Origin: Anoplolepis gracilipes | Taxonomy: Eukaryota; Arthropoda; Insecta; Hymenoptera; Formicidae | Direction: 5' to 3' | Length of the DNA stretch: 64,000 nucleotides | Assembly: GCF_047496725.1 (NCBI RefSeq) | Contig: NC_132976.1 | Span: 542,001-606,000 of the forward strand | Shown here: positions 35,809 through 47,671 of the stretch, in pieces | Position numbering within the stretch: the stretch's first letter is position 1 | How the letters are laid out: every line of letters begins with the position of its first letter | Made by a program: the position numbers and the translations under genes | The notes under the pieces: model-generated | What the model saw: only the letters and a program-made list of their open reading frames with translations | The model's database searches: none | Told to the model about the DNA's origin: nothing

Positions 35809-36945
35809 CCTGAAACTGAGAAACACATATACAAATTATATAAAATAAACAAAAAAAAAAAAAAAAAAAAAAAAAAACGAGAAAGAATAAATTAATAAAA
35901 AAATATTTGTAGTTTTATAGACAAGAATTTTAAAGTTTCAACTAGATATATATATATATATAATTTAAATATATATATATATAGTACATTATTATGAATT
36001 ATATATATATATATATATAAAATATATATTTTAATAAAATTATAAAAATGTTATAAAAATATTTTGTAAAATTATATGAAACTTACTCTATAGAGTTATT
36101 TACAGATTGGCAACAAAATTGTGTTGTTGAAATCTTAATAAAATTTTGAGCAGAAAATGGAATAACTAGTATTTTATTTCTGACACATAGAAAATATCCT
36201 TTTTATACGTTCTGATGAATTATTCGATAGCTTTCTACTCATTAATTATTATTATTTAGCTAATTAATTATTTTTACTTACGGGCAATACAATATCTCGT
36301 ATGATATATAAGTGTGATATATACGTAGTATATATTGATCGTACGAAAGCGAGGATCTCAAATTGTTTGACGCAATCTCTTGAATTCACTTCCTGCATGC
36401 GTGTTCGTAATTAACTTTTATTCAAGCAATAATAATAATAATAATGTCACATTCCATATATATTTTTTACATCTTTTTCAATTTCTTTATATATATATAT
36501 ATATATATATATACGTTAATGTTATAAAAGAAACTTACACTCGAGTGACGGTATAAGAGAAATGATGATGAGATCATGAGATGACGTGGAAGATGCTTCA
36601 TAAAAACCGGGGAATCTGTTATGTTGTTGATCAGTATCTATAGATTTAGTCATATATGTAATACTACTATATTGCTAACGGAAGTCGAGAAACTGTAGCC
36701 AACATTACGGTGCGGACAATACTTCGTGTCTCTAGTAAGGAATATTGTGCGATGTGCGCATGTGCTGATATATATATATATGTGCCTATTCATATTTTTC
36801 GAATAAACCGCGTATAAGCCACGCCTCTATAGACGTCACGCATGCGCAGCACGGCAGAAATTCCTGCTATACTTGTCTCTTTTCAGCGTATCTTTTTTCT
36901 TTTTTCCTCTTATGGCAGTGTTAGCAATATAATAGTATTACATAT
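35809..36945. other. Region upstream of the dsRBD gene and the candidate small gene
   Basis: The dsRBD gene runs left and the small gene runs right, so this may be a shared bidirectional promoter. It contains a poly-A run (35850-35878), several TA tracts (35947-36017, 36490-36513), and a pyrimidine-rich stretch at 36876-36910 just before the small gene. Non-coding 5' exons of the dsRBD gene are expected here but I cannot place them. Confidence 0.5.
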
Positions 36946-38919
36946 ATGGATTTAGTATCATCTGGTTACATTCCTCTCTGGGACAGGTATGTTTTTTTCA
37001 GAAAAGAATTTTAGTTTACTTATCGATCAATTTAAATAGCGATATTGAAAATGATTGTGAATTACTTATTTTTCTTTCATAAAATATGTACGTACGAATA
37101 TAAAGTTAAATTTTTGACTTTAATACTAAATAGTATCGACCAATCAGCAAATTTCTACCAAAGCAGCGATTTTTTCATTATGTATGTATGTAGCACACAT
37201 CATGTGTTTTTTCTCGTGTCATGGCCTATTTGTTGTAGATGACATCCGACATCCGGTATCCAGTTGCCCATGAAATTTTCAGACTTTAGAGTTACGTTTC
37301 AAAATTCATTCCAAAAAATAACGCAATCCTGATTGGTCTAGTGATAAATTCTCATTGATTGTTTGAGCATGCGTAGTATGTCTCGATGAAATACAACTTA
37401 AATCTTATGAAATAGAGCCTTGTATTTTTAAATTACTTTTCGTCAATTTCCTTACTTGATAATGTAGCATACATATACATGCACATGAAATTATAATTAC
37501 AAGCTGACTTACAATTGTAATAAAAGCGCAAATAATATAACAAAAATTATATTTAATAATATTTAATAACACTTAATTATTTAATAATTATTATAATAAT
37601 AAAAGGTAAAGGCTTTGCTTTTTGTTTTGAGAGCTTTATTGTCACGTGAATAACAATAAAACGACTGACAATGTCTTTCAGTCGTCAAAGAGAATGCTGC
37701 CTCTATTATAAACGTTTATACAAATTCAATTTCTATTTGATACTATACTTGATCACTATGACGCGCATGATGCATGAGAAAAATGTTAGAAAGTGAAAGA
37801 AACTATACATACAAAAGCGCCATTACTCGCGTTTCATTTTACAAAAAAAAAAAAAAAAAAAAGAAAAAGTCCAAAGTGACATTAGCTCAATGTATTTTTT
37901 TGTAAAAGGGTCGTCTTCGGCTTTGTAGCATAAGATGCGTTCAGGAAGCAAAACGATTGTACATCTGTAAACGATTACAACTTTATAATTTTATTATGTA
38001 CAATCAAATCTCCTAGTTTGCGTATGAAAATTATATTTTTATAAATACAAATAAATTTTACTCTTTTCTACTTTATTTCAAAGCTAATATGTAAAATTTG
38101 TTAATATAATAAATATATTAAATTAAATCTGTTACCAAATCAATAAAGTTTTTGATAAAACTTTCATTAAAATAATATGTAGATTTAATCAGAGATTGAT
38201 AATTTATGCTTATAACGATGCTTAACAAATTCAACACTCTTTAAAAACAAAGAAAAAAGATAATGGCTATTCAATTTAGCTTGTTAAACTCTATGCGATA
38301 AATTCTCATTATTTAAAAATTTCATGAAATTACGACCGTCAACGAAACCGTCGAGTTCCCGAAACGCATCCTGTTTCTGTCAAATATGTCTTGCTAAAGT
38401 TACATATTTATTTCTAATGCAGTTTTGTTTGGTTTTCCATATTTTTACACTCACGTCACTTCATCTTTTGCACTTCTTCTCTCAATCGTTTCGAAATAGC
38501 TAATGAAATCAATTTCCATTATTTTTACTTCAATAGAAAAAGTACACAGTATGGTACAAGCAATTCTTGCAATGATGCAAGGATAATTGTGAAGCGTTTT
38601 TCAAGTTATATCTGTTTTGTACAAAGGACTCAATCTCTCTCTTTGATTCGTTGAAATTTTTTTAGAATGTTACAAACTTACTTTTGTTATCGTATTTCTC
38701 ATATTACAACAAGCAATGTTTCCATGTTTAAACGTATATTGATACGCAATTTTCAATTATTATGATAGATACTTCCAAGTAGGTATAGCTGCGATTAAAA
38801 TGGCAAAAGAAATCGAATTTTATCGTGATCAGATCGAATATAATTCGAAAGACTGGGGAAGAGAGTGGGGTAGTAATATCTCGCAGCATGCTCATAACAT
38901 GCCGAAACCCTTTGAATAA
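36946..38919 (+). CDS. Candidate two-exon small protein gene (63 residues), unknown function
   Basis: Exon 1 36946-36986 encodes MDLVSSGYIPLWDR up to a consensus donor (ACAG then GTATGT). Exon 2 38769-38919 continues YFQVGIAAIKMAKEIEFYRD, then QIEYNSKDWGREWGSN, and ends HNMPKPFE and TAA. The split Arg codon (AG plus A) joins in phase; the two nearby alternative acceptors give an immediate or early stop. An in-frame TAG at 36922-36924 precedes the ATG, so the start is bounded. AATAAA lies 12 bases after the stop (38932-38937). The product is charged, rich in aromatic residues, with no signal peptide or clear membrane helix. I do not recognise it. The intron is 1,782 bp, longer than most here, so an extra exon may be missed. 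The last 28 bases run antisense to the Ube3a C-terminal codons. It could be chance; direct transcript evidence would decide. Confidence 0.4.
36987..38768. other. Proposed intron of the small gene, otherwise empty
   Basis: AT-rich, with a poly-A run near 37843-37861. I find no exon, RNA gene or element in it. One 65-codon frame (37045-37242) has no resemblance to anything I know. If the small gene is rejected, this is simply intergenic DNA between the dsRBD gene and Ube3a. Confidence 0.45.
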
Positions 38920-41652
38920 TTAATCGCTTTCAATAAACGATCTTGTAGTTTCTCTATTGTACTGTAATCCGGTAATAATAAAACATTAAAGCATGTGTGC
39001 GCTATTGGCAACCTGAAAACATATGTGTTAATATTACGCTAGTAGTATATAAATGAGACGCAAAATATAAAAAAAAAAAAAAAATTAACATTACTTTACC
39101 TGTCGGAATCCGGGCCGTGTCTGGCAATGACCATTTTGAGCCTTGAAAGACCGCCGACCGGAACTCGATCGCTACCAGTGGTGAATTGAAGAAGTCTCCG
39201 TTGACTTTCAGGCGGGAGAGAATGTGCTACGCGCCAAAAGTTACGTACCGCTTCACTGTCAACAGTATAGCCGCCTTCGTACTCCGTAGCTGCTTCCAAT
39301 TCGGCGAAATCGAATATTTTGCTTCCGCAAACGAGCTGCGCGCGTATCAAATATATAGATCGTGAGAACAATCGTTCGATATAACATTTACGCTATATCA
39401 ATGATTGCGCACGATTGTACCTGTTCAATCTCCTCGGGTCTGAAGAGTAACGCAAGCGGGCTCTCGTCCGTAACCATCTGGAAGCCACGTCTGAAGGCAT
39501 TAAACTGCCTCTCCACGGACTTGTTGAGCAAAAAATCCGCATAGAGATCGGCAAATTCCTTTTTATTTTCCTGCGTGACATATAGTTCGTCGCCATTCTC
39601 TTTGAGCTCGTGGAACGATAACGATTCAAATACGTCTCTATAAAGTGAAGGTACAACGACAAGTGTTGATATTTTCATATTCGCGTGCATGATTCGACAT
39701 TCGATTTTAAGACATACCTGTAACCCACCCGGAAAGTTTGCATAAATATCTCTGGCATATCATCTCCCGTATATTCCATCAGGTCCTTCACTGTTCGATA
39801 TAACGTTGGACTCCAATCCTCGAGATCCGCGAAAGCACCTTTTCTACCTAATAGTTTTCTATAAACAACCATTGGAAAACGTACGTCTAGAATTACATTG
39901 TTATAAATTGCTAAACCAAGCACGATGCCTATTAGCGTAAATTGTGCATCGCTTTCAAATGATGTCGGATTGAACCATGTCATCTGCGTGTCTTCCTGAA
40001 ATAAAGAGATCATTTCATTTATACAATATTAAATTATGATCACAAAAGGCGATTATATACGTCAGATCAGGTGATTGTGCAACTTTTCATAAAAAAAAAT
40101 AGCAACATAAAAATGTTGTTACAGAAATTAATGTTGAAATTTATCATTTTTTTACATTTTTCTCCCTAAAGAAAAGTATACAATCCTTGGAGCAAGACAA
40201 AAAATAAAAAAAAATTATTATAGTTTACTCAAAATTGAATTAAAGCAAGTTCTGACCTGAGTTGTGAACATGCCATAGTCAGGATTAAAGATTTCCTCTA
40301 CAACTAGTTGAAAAAATTCTTTAGATACACCGCCTTCGTCGACACCTTGCTCTCCTTCAAATTCGACAACCAATTGTTTCTTCAGGTCGGATGGATTTTC
40401 CATCGCTACCATCTCCAATTCCACCAATGCGTCGTCTATCAAATGATCCCTTCTCACCTGTTTAAATTAAAAATATGTAACTCATACACCGATGTCTTTC
40501 TATGATCGATCGTCTTATTGAATTAACAAACCTTTAATCTGAGATATGGATTAGTAGGTTGCCCGACAACAGTTTGTAAAAAACTCATACGTCGTTCGCT
40601 ATACATTCTAATGCGATTATCATAATATAAACCCAAAGTTTTAGTGGCTGGTGTAAGAACAAAAGCATAATTCATAAAGCTAAATTTCATCGGTTCTTCA
40701 CTCTTGTAATAAGCAAAATCCTTATCCATTTCTATGGCGTCACTAAGCGGTTCATTGTAGAAATCGGTAAATGGTATGAAAGGCTTACGTGCATCTAACG
40801 CATTAATTCCTAATTCTGTTGCTAATGGATCCTGAAATAAACATTGTATAGAAATAACATAGCATAGAAAAGCCATGTAATTAATATACTGATCTTTCTC
40901 TGACATGAGAATATCGACAGAGGTGACATATACCTGGGGGATCTGTCCTGACCGTGAAGCAGTTTTGTCGCTATTTGCCGATTCGCCCTCGTCGCCCAAT
41001 ATCAGCTCAGGAGGATCTAATTCTCCGGCAAGCATACTTGCATAATATAGAATTTTCATAACCTTTGTAGGTGCGGTAATAGTATCCGCATCTTGGACGC
41101 AATAATCGCGCGTGAAGGATCCCCCTATTACCTGTAACGTGGTATTAAATTTATTCAGCACTGTGGGAAATAAATAAAGCGATCCTTTTGAAATCGTCTC
41201 GATGCGAAAGAAATCAGTACTATTGATAACTAAAATCAGGAAACGCACCTTAACAGTGATAAGTTCTTGAAGCGCCTGCAGAAGATGCGGAAGTCGCGAT
41301 TTGCAATGTTTGGCCCAAACACGTGCCAACTTGGCTTGAGCCACTATCGGTAAGCAACTCAATGCCTTACATAACATATGGAGGGCTAATTCCAGATATT
41401 CGCTATTACCGAGCATTGGAATTTCAAAGACAATGAGAAATACATTTAACAAACTATCCATACTGTCCCAACGTACTATGCGAAATACTCTCAAATCTAA
41501 TTCTATGTCATCTGCCAAAGTGACTAATGCGTTGACCAAAGCTGATTCAAAGTTCAGTTCACCTAATTCAATCGAAACAGTATACATCATTTTATCAATG
41601 ACGTTATATTTAAAACAATGTCTTTATAAGTTGTTAAGACAAATTTAACTTT

Positions 41653-41688
<36 letters not shown>

Positions 41689-42653
41689 CAAATTAATCAC
41701 ATATGATTAAATATATAAAGTAATATTGTTTTCATACTTGGAAGGGACCAAAGTGCCTCAAAAGCTCTACGAACGGATGGTAAATCAACACTAGTATCGT
41801 CATTATTAGGAACTGTAGGCGACGGATCACTGCTATCCTGTTCTTTGTCCTCTCCTTGAAGAGATCGTACCGCTTCTTTGTTTAAATCCGCAGGTGGCCT
41901 TAATAAGGTATCTGGCGCTCTATCGAGAAGCGCCGCCAAAGGAGAATTACTCTTCTCAGTCTTTTGGAAACTGAGACTTAATGCCTTTCCAGAAGAAAAC
42001 ACCTCTCCCAAAGTACGAATTAATAAAGAATATGACTCTTCTGCTTTACATTTTTCTATAATATCCAAAAGTTTAGCTTCTGTAAGATATGGCTCTTGTT
42101 TCCCTAGTAACAAATTAAAATTAAAATATATTAAATTTACCGCTTTCGCAAAGTCTAATTTGCGATTGCCATTTATTCTTGCAAATTGTTTCAATCGTCA
42201 CAATTTATAATTTAATCTTTAAACCAAAGTTGAAGCTTCATTAAGTCAATTTGAGATATACCTTCGTCCGAGCTTGTAGGATTAACACTTTTTACAGGTA
42301 AACTCTTGGCTAATGACGTTTGCCCTGGTTCTATAGTAGTCCGAGCGACTTTACTGGGTTGTGTACCGTCGCAAAGTCTTGCTTCTTGTGAAAATAACTG
42401 TATTGCTTGAGCAGCTGCTTGATTTGGAGTAAGATTAGTAACCTGGTGTGAAACCGAATAAAATAATACATAAGTCAAAAAAATGTCAAGTTTTCCAATT
42501 CTTACAGTTTCCTAATAACTAAACGAATAAATTTCAAGATCATACTTTGCCACTCGAGGCACAATGCTGATTGTCACAATGAGGATTTCCACATCCGTCC
42601 GTAAGTTGATAAAAGTACCGTTCAATGAGCTTTTTCGCAGCTGCGCGCTTCAT
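38892..42653 (-). CDS. Ube3a: HECT-type E3 ubiquitin ligase Ube3a (E6-AP)
   Basis: Transfers ubiquitin from an E2 to its catalytic Cys and then to substrates for proteasomal decay. Eleven coding exons: 42546-42653, 42262-42442, 41738-42103, 41249-41562, 40934-41131, 40532-40831, 40257-40457, 39718-39995, 39421-39637, 39100-39335, 38892-39012, giving 839 residues (human 852-875). It begins MKRAAAKKLIERYFYQL with the AZUL zinc finger (CGNPHCDNQHC). The HECT N-lobe shows EFEGEQGVDEGGVSKEFF and FTLIGIVLGLAIYNN. The C-lobe has FTTGSDRVPVGGLSRLK. The short last exon carries the active-site HTCFN (Cys about 807) and ends SKGFGML, the usual UBE3A terminus. The exon 2 to exon 3 join (donor GTATATC, acceptor TACTAG) was chosen over read-through because it keeps phase and aligns. 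A 5' UTR exon probably joins at the acceptor near 42690. The 3' end of the CDS overlaps the candidate small gene on the other strand. Confidence 0.96.
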
Positions 42654-43071
42654 GTCGCTGCAAGGGCTTTCTGCTCTTACCCTAGAAAGTTGACACCAAG
42701 TTATACAGAGAAGTTGTACAAAGAGCGAATAGTTATGCCTATTTATGACTATCTTTTTTTTGCAAAATTTCTGAAAACACAATATTGAAAAACAAAATTT
42801 CTTACAAGATTGTACATACCGCAAAGCAAATGTTTATATATTACAATTTTAACTTGTAAGTATTACTTATAAAATTAATTTGTTTTTGTCTATCTCTATA
42901 TCTATATAAATGTAATTATTAATTAAATCTCAAATTGTGACGAAATGCCAAGCAAAAATACAAAGTTTATAAAGGACAAAGATCACGTGAATCTTCTTTT
43001 AATAAGTGTTACATAAAAATGCTAAATAAATTCATTGAGAATTGTCTTGGAAATTATATATCATTGTGTAC

Positions 43072-43110
<39 letters not shown>

Positions 43111-44320
43111 TGTAATTCGCCAAGTCGGATGACACAATGTCGTTGCACCAAAACAAAGGCTAATAATAGATATTCTTGTGACTTCGCGATCTCATGATAG
43201 AGTTGGAATACCACGTCGCTCCGTATCCCTCGTGCAATCGATTGACACCGAGCGAGCGAGGGTAAATATGTAACTGACAATTAGAAAGAGCTCGCGTTAA
43301 AAAAAGAAGAAAAAAAAAAAAAAAAAAAGGACAGATGTAAGGCAAAAAGTTCCGTGAAAGTTGCGTAATTTTTGTCATACAGAGTTTATATAAATTCACT
43401 TGATCGTAGAGTTCAACGAGAGCGTGATATTATTTTTCATGGTCGATAGAATTTTGACTCTGTGCTCAAACGTCATCGTCGACGACGAGAGGGGAAGGAA
43501 AAAAAAAAAAAAAAAAAACCGTGCGTCCGCATGACGTTTCGAACGAGTCTACTCTGCTGTCAGAGACGACGCATGACGACGCATTATTTGGAAAGCGTTT
43601 TGCGAGCGACACTAAAGACGCAACGACTCTCGTGACACCTGGAAACGTGATCTTCTCCAGGGTCCCCCTGACTCTTGGCGCTCATAGACCGTAAATCGTC
43701 GAAATTTTGCCTGTTTACTCGGCGGTCGTGACAGAAAGTTGAATCTTGCCACCGTGCTTGTCACCAACACACTCCGCGCAACAATATTACAGGTCCTCGC
43801 TAATTAACTCGGCGGCACTATATATATATATATATATATATATATTTTTAATTTCTCTGCAGAAACTTTTCACCGTGTCCCAACGATCTTCACGGTTGCC
43901 CTCACTTTTCGCACGTCGGAGGGAGAAGGGAGTTGTTAAAAATCTGCCAAGAGCTAAAGGCAATAGGGAAACATAGGGGAATGAAAATGGGAGGCGAGCG
44001 GAACGCGAACAGGAGAGAGATGACAGATAGATGGAACTACGGGCGAGAGAAAGAGTCAGAGTCCGAGTCCGAGAGGTGGATTTGTCCTCGCGTAGAAGGT
44101 ACTTTGACAATCCCCGGAGAGAGATTTTTTTTTTCGAGGTTAGGGAAATTGACGTTTCGCGAATCGCGCGACTTGACAGACTCGTGTGGTAAGAGAACAC
44201 GTACGGGGAATAGGTCTTAGGTCTGCGTGTGTTTCTTTCTTTTTTTCCTGCCTACTGACGTCTACCGTTTGCAGTCAGCACCAACAGGGCCACGAGTTAT
44301 CGCATACGGCTCTCGACTAA

Positions 44321-44457
44321 AGGTGCGTTCGCAAATTCTCGTCAGATAGAATAGTGTTTAATTGGCCAATCAGAATAGCAGAGACAAAGGCTTCTTTGTT
44401 CCGATTCGTCCAACTTGAGGTTACTTTACTCTGTGGCATGGATTTTCGAACGCACTC
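44321..44457. mobile_element. 137-bp MITE with TAA target-site duplication
   Basis: Ends AGGTGCGTTCG and CGAACGCACTC, flanked by TAA on both sides (44318-44320 and 44458-44460). Same length and same style of ends (AGGT..) as the element at 28375-28511, with CCAATCAG in the centre of both, though the arms differ. It fits a PIF/Harbinger-type TWA insertion. Confidence 0.6.
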
Positions 44458-44687
44458 TAATCGCGATCGTGCGTAATCGCTATGCGATAAGTCGATATAT
44501 TAATTGCATTTCAAATGGCCGTTTTAGCGACAGATATCCGTAAAATATAACTGCACTTACTGGAAAATTATCGAAATATAAATATGCACACGCGACTCGC
44601 ACGAGCATTTTCCTTGCTTCTTAGTTAATTTTCTTTGTTTAGAGTTAAAATTGACCGGGTCATTGGATCGTATTTCTGATAAAATAT

Positions 44688-45347
44688 CCAGGTAGCAAGC
44701 ACACGACATTTTGACGTCAAAATATATAGTCAGTTCGAACCAAATATAACGTGATGTAATGATGTAAAAATGACGAAAAAATGACGGACTAACGTCACAG
44801 ACCGATGACGACGTTTCAAGACGTTAAAAAGACGTAACTTTATATCACCATTTTAGATCTATATTAGTGACGTTTTAATGACATTTGATCATGAATCTAT
44901 TTCTTTAGCGTAAAAACTCGTAAAAAATGAAAAATTCATTCACAAATATTAACGTGGTTAATGAAACTTTTCACTTTTCACCAGCTCACGCTAGAGGAAA
45001 AGATTTATGATCAAATGTCACGATCAAGTCCCAGATTATAGAGGAAATTCATGTTAGGGCCCTGAGATATAGAGAATTGTGAATATCACAATTATACACA
45101 AAATTGTTTTAATAATTTAAGATGTTATAAAAAATTAAATGAGTTTTTAAGTAGTTAAAAAATAGCAATACTTGGGCGATTTATAACAATGATTTAAGAA
45201 TCACGATATTATGACGTTTTTTTACAACATTATTAAGACGTCGCAAAAAAGACGTTTCAAATTAGACATGATTTGGTCACGTGACGTGTCATTGAACCAG
45301 AAACGACCAGCTTTCGACGTCAAAATGACATGTGCTTGCTACCTGGG
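44688..45347. mobile_element. CCAGGTAGC-family MITE, copy A (660 bp)
   Basis: Ends CCAGGTAGCAAGCACACGAC and the inverted match ACATGTGCTTGCTACCTGGG. The terminal arms are followed by many dispersed GACGT/TGACG motifs. The centre includes GTGACGTTTTAATGACATTT and CTCACGCTAGAG, shared with copy B (47811-48427), which lies in opposite orientation, and in part with copy C (50812-51050). There is no transposase frame. Confidence 0.8.
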
Positions 45348-45497
45348 TATATCCATTGATTATTCCTTATAGAAACACAAGTATCATCAGAATAAACGAG
45401 ATAATTATATTTTTAATACAACTGTAAATTTTATCAATAAGTAATTGTTTTAATAATTATTCGGACGAATCAGTTTATGTTTTTTTTTTCTAAACAG

Positions 45498-45729
45498 ATT
45501 CTCTCTCAGCGTATATAATTGCAACAATCCTCAAGTCACTGCAGCATTTCTAAAAATTATACATAAAATCGTAAAATATGACGACGACGAGGAAAAGGAT
45601 GATGAGAAAAATGAACATTGTGGAGGAAACCAAGTTTTTATTGACGATAGAAATGACAATTACTCGCCAGAAATTAATGAAATGCATCGACAATTTCGTG
45701 CAAGAAGTCAAAGGGAATATGATATATAG
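45498..45729 (+). other. Candidate orphan terminal exon, unknown gene
   Basis: After a strong acceptor (TTTTTTTTTCTAAACAG) a frame stays open for 77 codons to TAG at 45727-45729. It reads FSLSVYNCNNPQVTAAFLKI, then an acidic run (KYDDDEEKDDEKNEH) and a tail ending RARSQREYDI. There is no ATG at its head, so an upstream exon ending with two spare bases would be needed, and I could not find one; copy A of the CCAGGTAGC element occupies the space directly before it. The composition looks protein-like, but I do not recognise it. It may be a pseudogene remnant or chance. Confidence 0.25.
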
Positions 45730-46325
45730 TTACATAGAAACATTCCATACGATTATGTAAGATTAAATGATAAATGAAATTAATGCTATTCTTTTTTTAA
45801 TTTATAAAAGGAAGTAATTATAATCAATTTTTTAACTAGATTTTTAATTTTTTAAATATATTTTTAACTCGATTAATCAATTAATTTAAGCATAATCAAG
45901 ATAGACAGATTTCTTTATACGACAATTTTTTGCTCACATGTTACACATATATATGATAACTTTATGATAACATATATTATCTACTTCTCTAAAGTTTTAT
46001 AAATTTCGAAACTTTTCAACGCATAAACCAGTTACTTGGAAGCATAAGTCCTTGCTTCACATAAAAAACTTTCCAATCTTTTCTTTCGTAATGCTTATCA
46101 GTAATGTTACTCTATAATTTATATACAAATTTTATGGATGATATACAAGTATTTGACGATAAATAAATAATGGTATTAAAAATGATATTAAATGTGGACT
46201 GATTTTTTCTTTGCCTTTGAACTTTATCGATCTCTTCTCACCGAGCACTTATGTGCATCTCTTTGATTAAAGCTAAACCCTCTGGTTTAAATAGAATGAA
46301 TGATGATGTTCCATAATACTGAGAA

Positions 46326-46360
<35 letters not shown>

Positions 46361-46460
46361 AACTACAAGGTTTAGGACTCACGGAACACAGCTCGCAGGA
46401 GCAGTAATATCGATCGATCTGAGTGGAGTTTGAGGCTCGTGACAGGTCTCGTCTGGGCCC

Positions 46461-46512
<52 letters not shown>

Positions 46513-47671
46513 CAGAAGAGGGTAGCGGGAACGTGGGAGTGAGCACGCAGGGTCGTGGAGAGGTAAAGAGGATCACAAATAGAAAAGCTCCCTTATAAGC
46601 AGACAGCCAGATAAGCCGGCGAGTTGCCCGGGCACGGATCGCTCCTTCAATCAATTTTCCACATCTGTTTGCTTCTCCTCATCTTCCGGCTCCTGTTTTC
46701 TTCCTTTTATCTCTTCCGTTTCGCTTAGCGATGATAGACCTGCGGTGCGGCCTTGGCATTTAGTGACAGTGCGAGTTTGACCTTGGCAAGATTCTCTGTC
46801 AAGGCTGATAGGTAGATCGATAGTGTCAATGATCAGCTGACTTTGCCGGCGACATGTCTGTGTTCCAGCACGCTTGAATGGATGTACGAGTGTGTGTGAT
46901 TTTAGTTGCTAAAAAGGACGCGGTGTAAGTGATACCTATATGTAAATTGTATGATAAAAACGCGAATCGTGATATATAAATTCATGTTTAGCTCATCAAT
47001 ATTTTATATTATCCTAATTTAAGTACTTATAAGTATTTTGTCTCTTTTTCCGTGTATTATTTATATTATTAAATCTTAATTAGAAAAAAAGTATTGTACT
47101 AATTGAAAATTTAATTATAGCTCATAATTATTTCTTTGCATTGAGAAAAAAGCAAATATACGTTATGTAATATTTTAATTACTTATGTAAAAAGATAATT
47201 TAATGTAATTTTTAAATTCATATTTATTTCGATTCAGTTGTCTAAAAGATTTCAATATAGATTAATTACGCCATACGCTAGCGCATATCATCTATTTCTC
47301 CGGTACTAATTTGATAATAACTCAATTAGAACGCGAATAATTATTATTCAATGATGTGATAAATTTCGATCTAAAAATGAATAGAAAATCGAGATGTAAA
47401 CGGTTCTTTCGCAATAAAAAATACTTGTTTTCTGTCTTGTATTGTGCCTTGCTGGATGAACGTAATGGCAGAAGAATATTTAATGTAATATCCGCTAAAA
47501 GAGTTTCTACAGACAGAACATTCGAAGAAATGAACGCGTAAGACGTCCATTCACCAAGTGAAGCTAATTAGTACAATTAACACTGAATTTTTAGATCCGA
47601 ATTGGTAGCCATGAGAAAACGAAGAAACGATTGATATTATACGCCAGTGGAAGAGCATATTGATGTAAAAA
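45730..47671. other. Region upstream of the SLC6 transporter gene
   Basis: Probably the promoter and non-coding first exon of the transporter. Two GA repeats (46327-46357 and 46464-46511) flank a moderately GC-rich stretch to about 46910. The rest is AT-rich. A 61-codon frame at 47356-47541 has no recognisable product. Confidence 0.5.
46464..46511. repeat. (GA)n microsatellite
   Basis: About 24 GA units, with a shorter GA run about 110 bp upstream. Confidence 0.95.

Larger units (their letters stand above)
42654..45497. other. Non-coding region upstream of Ube3a
   Basis: Holds the Ube3a 5' UTR and promoter side. It contains a TA tract (43073-43111), poly-A runs (43310-43328 and 43500-43519), a GC-rich block 43440-44300, a short TA tract (43820-43845), and two transposon-type elements (44321-44457 and 44688-45347). 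Several frames of 60-137 codons occur in the GC-rich block on both strands, but none resembles a known protein. Confidence 0.55.

Noticed and set aside
42104..42261. Read-through of Ube3a across 42104-42194 as coding (KQFARINGNRKLDFAKAV...)
   Set aside because: It would need an upstream join that creates a stop or breaks phase. Using the TACTAG acceptor at 42104 keeps phase and aligns with known UBE3A.
44515..45560. Alternative two-exon peptide starting MAVLATDIR at 44515 and joining 45498 in another frame
   Set aside because: It yields only about 27 residues, and the intron would contain the whole CCAGGTAGC copy A. No supporting features.
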